Part shown: one piece after another, positions 58,385-64,000 of the stretch
Layout: each line of letters starts with the position of its first letter
How positions within the stretch are numbered: position 1 is the stretch's first letter
Assembly: GCF_001428565.1 (NCBI RefSeq)
Contig: NZ_LMIA01000012.1
Location: 1 to 64,000, forward strand
Direction of reading: 5' to 3'
Origin: Nocardioides sp. Root190
GTDB lineage: Bacteria > Actinomycetota > Actinomycetes > Propionibacteriales > Nocardioidaceae
Length of the DNA: 64,000 nucleotides
Position numbers and translations under genes: made by a program
Notes under the pieces: generated by a model
Seen by the model: only the letters and a program-made list of their open reading frames with translations
Database searches by the model: none
Told to the model about the DNA's origin: nothing

Positions 58385-59764
58385 TCAGCCCGCCTCGGCC
58401 TCGTCCACGATCTCTGCCTCGGCGACGTCGAAGTCGAAGGTCAGCTCGTCACGATCGAGGTCGGCCAGGGCCGAGAACTCACTGCTCGACAACGGGCTGG
58501 GAACGTCCTCGATCTCCTTCGGTGCAGGGATCGTCGCCACCGGGTCGGCGGCGTTGAGCTTGCGCGCCGCCGGCAGGACCGAGCGCTCCAGGGAACCGGT
58601 GAAGGCGTTGTAGTCCTTCACGCTCCGCTGCAGGGAGCGACCGAGCTTGTCGACGTGCTCGGACAGCTTGAGGATGCGGCGGTAGAGCACCTGGCCGAGG
58701 TCGAAGAGCGCCTGCGCGTCCTCTGTCAGCGCCTCCTGCTTCCAGGTGAAGGCGACCGTCTTGAGCAGGCCCCAGAGGTTGGTCGGCGTCGCCAGGACGA
58801 TGCCCTGCTTGAACGCGTGCTCCTGCAACGAGGGATCCACCTCGAGCGCGGCATTGAGCAGCTGCTCGTTGGGGATGAACGCGACGGTGAACTCGGGGCT
58901 GGTGGTCAGGCCGGTCCAGTAGCCCTTGCGGGACAGGACGTCGACGTGGCCGCGGACCTTGCGGGCGTGGTCCTCGAGGAGGCGCTGGCGCACCTCCGGG
59001 TCGATGCCCTCGCGGTGCGCGTCCATGAACGCGTTGTAGGGAACCTTGGCGTCGATCGCCATCTGCTTGCCGCCGGGCAGGTTGATCACCATGTCCGGGC
59101 GTCGGGCTCCGGAGTCGGCGTCCATCGAGTGCTGCAGCTCGAAGTCGACCCGGTTGAGCAGGCCCGACGTCTCGACGAGGGTGCGGAGCTGGGTCTCGCC
59201 CCAGGCGCCGCGGACCGCGTTGTTCTTCAGCACCGAGGCGAGGGTGTCGGCGGCCTTGCGGGAGTCCTCCACCGAGCGCTGCGTGTGGCGGATCTGGGCG
59301 GCCAGCTCGGTGTGCTGCTCGACCCGGGACTTCTCCAGGTCGTCGACCTTGCGCTGCATGGTGCGCAGGTGCTCGACCACGGGGGAGAGGGTCTTGAGGA
59401 CCTGGGTGTGGCCGCTCTCCGCGTGCTCCTTGTCGCGCTGGGCCTGCTCGCGCTCGCGCTGGGTCTGGCGCTGGCTCTCGACGAGCGCCTTGTACTGCTC
59501 GCGCGCGTCGCCGAGCGCGGCCCGGAGGGCCTCGACCTGCGCGGCGGTGGCGGCGAGCTCCTCCTGGACGGCGGCGCGGGCGGTCGACGCCTCCTGTCGC
59601 TCCTCGGCGAGGGCGAGCTCGTGACGGGCGCGGACCAGGGCCGGGTCCTCCACGGGCACCGGCGGCTCGGCGGGCTCGGGCTGGGCGAAGGTCGCCTGAC
59701 GCACCGCCCAACCGACGCCGGCTCCGAGCAGGAGACCGACGAGGAGGGCGAGGAAGATGACCAT
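58385..59764 (-). CDS. rmuC: DNA recombination protein RmuC
   Basis: 459 aa from ATG 59764. One N-terminal membrane helix (VIFLALLVGLLLGAGVGWAV), a long coiled coil (residues about 40-180, with AQRDKEHAESGHTQVLKTLS) and the RmuC nuclease-like core from about residue 190: VRGAWGETQLRTLVETSGLL, then DAKVPYNAF and FIPNEQLLNAAL and LATPTNLWGLLKTVAFTWKQ. RmuC limits inversions at repeats and has an endonuclease-like fold; the mechanism is not settled. It is 8 bases from the pepN stop. Confidence 0.92.
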   Translation of the reverse strand: MVIFLALLVGLLLGAGVGWAVRQATFAQPEPAEPPVPVEDPALVRARHELALAEERQEASTARAAVQEELAATAAQVEALRAALGDAREQYKALVESQRQTQREREQAQRDKEHAESGHTQVLKTLSPVVEHLRTMQRKVDDLEKSRVEQHTELAAQIRHTQRSVEDSRKAADTLASVLKNNAVRGAWGETQLRTLVETSGLLNRVDFELQHSMDADSGARRPDMVINLPGGKQMAIDAKVPYNAFMDAHREGIDPEVRQRLLEDHARKVRGHVDVLSRKGYWTGLTTSPEFTVAFIPNEQLLNAALEVDPSLQEHAFKQGIVLATPTNLWGLLKTVAFTWKQEALTEDAQALFDLGQVLYRRILKLSEHVDKLGRSLQRSVKDYNAFTGSLERSVLPAARKLNAADPVATIPAPKEIEDVPSPLSSSEFSALADLDRDELTFDFDVAEAEIVDEAEAG

Positions 59765-59772
59765 GGGGACAG

Positions 59773-62253
<2,481 letters not shown>

Positions 62254-62280
62254 CGGGCCAGCGTATGGGAGCCTTCCGCC

Positions 62281-63174
62281 ATGCGACCCTGGACCCAGGT
62301 GCCACCCCAGCAGGGGCGGCGATTCGTCATCACCGGCTCGAACGGCGGTCTCGGACTCGAGACGGCGCGGATCCTTGGCTCGCGAGGCGCGGAGATCGTC
62401 ATGGCCTGCCGCAGCATCGAGCGCGGCGAGGCAGCGGCACGCACCGTGCCCGGCCACGACAAGGGGCGGATCCAGGTCCGCCAGGTCGACGTCAGCGACC
62501 TCGCCTCGGTGGACGAGTTCGTCCGGGCGTTGAGCGCCGAAGGGCGCCCGGTCGACGTACTCATCAACAACGCGGGGGTCCTGGGAGTTCCGCACGCCCT
62601 GTCCGCGGACGGGGTCGAGATGCACTTCGCGACCAACTACCTCGGCCACTTCGCGCTCACCCTCGGACTGCTGCCGTTGCTGAGGGACCGCGTCGTCGTG
62701 ATCAGCTCGCGTGAGCACCGCTCGGGACGCATCGACCTCGACGACCTGGGCTGGGAGCGTCGGCCCTACCGCGCCTTCGCGGCATACGGCGACTCTAAGC
62801 TCGCCGACCTGCTGTTCATGCGTGAGCTGGACCGGCGGTTCCGGGCGGAGGGCTCCGACCTGCGCGCGGTGGCCGCCCATCCCGGCGCGTCGGCCACCGG
62901 CATCACGAGCAGCACCGGCAACGCGCTGCTCACCGCCATCGGCCACTACGGGCAGAAGCTCGTCAGCATGCCGGCCTGGCGGGGTGCGCTGTGCACGGTC
63001 TACGCCGCCACGACGGACGTCAAGGGCGGGAGCTACACGGGTCCGCACGGACGGACCGAGCTGTGGGGCTGGCCCGGACCGGCACAAATGGGCCAGGGCG
63101 CGGACGACGTCGTGCTCGCCCGCGCCCTGTGGGACCGCTCCGAGGAGCTGGTCAGCCGATCTCGACGCCGGTGA
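62281..63174 (+). CDS. SDR family oxidoreductase (retinol dehydrogenase-like)
   Basis: 297 aa from ATG 62281. The Rossmann motif is VITGSNGGLGLETARILGSR (about residues 16-35), with NNAGVLGVPHAL and an AYGDSKLADLLF active-site Tyr/Lys pair. It is similar to the WWOX/retinol dehydrogenase-like group that often acts on hydrophobic alcohols. No substrate can be named. The 3' end overlaps the convergent cyclophilin gene by 23 bases. Confidence 0.87.
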   Translation: MRPWTQVPPQQGRRFVITGSNGGLGLETARILGSRGAEIVMACRSIERGEAAARTVPGHDKGRIQVRQVDVSDLASVDEFVRALSAEGRPVDVLINNAGVLGVPHALSADGVEMHFATNYLGHFALTLGLLPLLRDRVVVISSREHRSGRIDLDDLGWERRPYRAFAAYGDSKLADLLFMRELDRRFRAEGSDLRAVAAHPGASATGITSSTGNALLTAIGHYGQKLVSMPAWRGALCTVYAATTDVKGGSYTGPHGRTELWGWPGPAQMGQGADDVVLARALWDRSEELVSRSRRR

Positions 63175-63934
63175 ACGTCACCGGGGTGTTGGGACGGCCG
63201 CCGCCGCTCTGTGCCCAGAAGCCGTCGTTGCCGGAGGCGGTCGCCTTCGTCAGCGTGGCGAGCGAGGCGGCGTCGAGCTTGCCCCACACGGTGTAGCTCG
63301 GCGGGAACTGGCTGTCGCCGAAGACGATGAAGAACTGGCCGCCGCCGGAGTTGGGGGCGCCGGTGTTGGCCATGGCGAGGGTGCCGGCCGGGTAGGTCTC
63401 CGTGCCGTCGACCTCGTCGGGGATGGTGTAGCCGGGGCTGCTGCTTCCGGTCTTCGGGTCCGGCTGGTCGGCCTTCGGGTCGAAGTAGGGGTCGCCGCAC
63501 TGCAGGAACTCGAAGCCGGGGTCGTTGCCCTGGCGGTGGCACGAGCTGTTGTCGTAGTAGCCCTGCTCGGCGAGCGAGGCGAAGGACGCGACCGTGCACG
63601 GAGCCTTGTCGGCATCGAGGGTGAGCTTCAGGTCGCCGACGGAGGTCTTGATGACTGCGGGGACCTGGCCGGTGAACGTCGAGGTCGCAGCCGGCGGCTC
63701 CACGTCGCGGGCGGCGTCACCGGTCTCGACGAAGTCGCACTGCGTCCCGCCGGAGGCGTCCGGGGCGGCGGTGGTCTCGGTCGTGGCGGCCTCGGTGGGC
63801 GCAGAGCTGGTGCCCTCGGTCGTGGGGCTGTCGTCGGTGGCCGACTTCTTGTCGTCGTCCCCGCAGGCGGAGAGGCTGGCGAGCAGGAGGAGTGCCGGGA
63901 CACCGGCGAGCAGGCGTGAGCGCATGGGCCGCAT
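63152..63934 (-). CDS. Cyclophilin-type peptidyl-prolyl isomerase, lipoprotein
   Basis: 260 aa from ATG 63934; ATG 63925 (MRSRLLAG) is an equally possible start. A lipoprotein signal peptide with lipobox LSAC (LLLLASLSACGDDD) is followed by a Thr/Ala/Ser-rich linker (about residues 30-80) and the cyclophilin domain: GDLKLTLDADKAPCTVASFA, CHRQG and TLAMANTGAPNSGGGQFFIV. It is probably attached to the outer face of the membrane, where it would help fold exported proteins. Confidence 0.87.
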   Translation of the reverse strand: MRPMRSRLLAGVPALLLLASLSACGDDDKKSATDDSPTTEGTSSAPTEAATTETTAAPDASGGTQCDFVETGDAARDVEPPAATSTFTGQVPAVIKTSVGDLKLTLDADKAPCTVASFASLAEQGYYDNSSCHRQGNDPGFEFLQCGDPYFDPKADQPDPKTGSSSPGYTIPDEVDGTETYPAGTLAMANTGAPNSGGGQFFIVFGDSQFPPSYTVWGKLDAASLATLTKATASGNDGFWAQSGGGRPNTPVTFTGVEIG

Positions 63935-63977
63935 CGTACGCAGGCACCCTGTGGCGGCGCGGCGTAGGTTGAAGGAC

Positions 63978-64000
63978 ATGGACCTCGGCATCCACTATGC
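63978..64000 (+). CDS. 5' end of a further gene (partial)
   Basis: ATG 63978 with GAAGG upstream opens MDLGIHY and runs off the window. The beginning resembles that of some LLM-class flavin or F420 oxidoreductases, but seven codons are not enough to name it. Confidence 0.35.

Overview
The window is about 64 kb of very GC-rich DNA with frequent GTG/TTG starts, densely packed operons with 4-base start/stop overlaps, and many predicted leaderless genes (TAnnnT, 6-7 bases, then the start codon). Gene content and order point to an actinobacterium, probably of the Nocardioidaceae (Nocardioides-like). Two blocks follow an order I know from Mycobacterium tuberculosis. These are HAD, a small ORF, tlyA, nadK, recN, pyrG, NUDIX, xerD, parA, scpA, scpB, rluB, cmk, der (Rv1692-Rv1713 type) and pgsA-like, DUF881, sbp, DUF881, gcvH, garA, ftsR, DUF151, merR, gcvP (Rv1822-Rv1832 type). 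The taxon is inferred from this; no 16S rRNA is in the window.

Layout. 1-140: 3' end of a 5S rRNA and its terminator. 260-21533: core block for a small SSB-like protein, a DUF1015 protein, a HAD phosphatase, tlyA, nadK, recN, pyrG, NUDIX, an Lrp regulator, ald, xerD, a DEAD-box helicase, parA/scpA/scpB, rluB-type synthase, tyrA, cmk, an acyltransferase and der. 21540-30888: SOS mutagenesis region. imuA-imuB and dnaE2 each follow a LexA box set between promoter elements. Between them lie an AAA+ ATPase, a wrecked GyrI-like pseudogene with a 12-bp repeat, serA and an NTF2-like gene. 30979-31052: tRNA-Pro(GGG). 31053-34600: accessory stretch downstream of the tRNA, with an orphan XRE antitoxin-like protein, a Fic protein behind a large palindrome, hypothetical genes, a frameshifted gene and short dispersed repeats.

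34626-45932: DUF3352 protein, AurF-type di-iron oxygenase, PaaX-type regulator and divergent SDR sharing a palindrome, a TIGR04338/DUF2786 metallohydrolase fusion, a secreted protein, a CDP-glycerol transferase-like protein, a hexapeptide acyltransferase and two CNNM/CBS membrane proteins. 45943-54517: the DUF881/sbp/gcvH/garA/ftsR locus, ending in a glycine riboswitch and gcvP. 54514-64000: serine hydrolase, small membrane proteins, thioesterase, collagen-like secreted protein, rmuC, pepN, SDR, a cyclophilin-type lipoprotein and the first codons of a further gene.

The strongest functional theme is the split SOS mutasome: ImuA and ImuB at one site, DnaE2 3.6 kb away, both under LexA-type operators. 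The dnaE2 gene also follows a predicted 9-codon leaderless leader ORF. I found no phage, CRISPR array, intact transposon or obvious new multi-gene defence system. The least explained material is the island after tRNA-Pro and the orphan regulators and enzymes at 36.6-40.7 kb.
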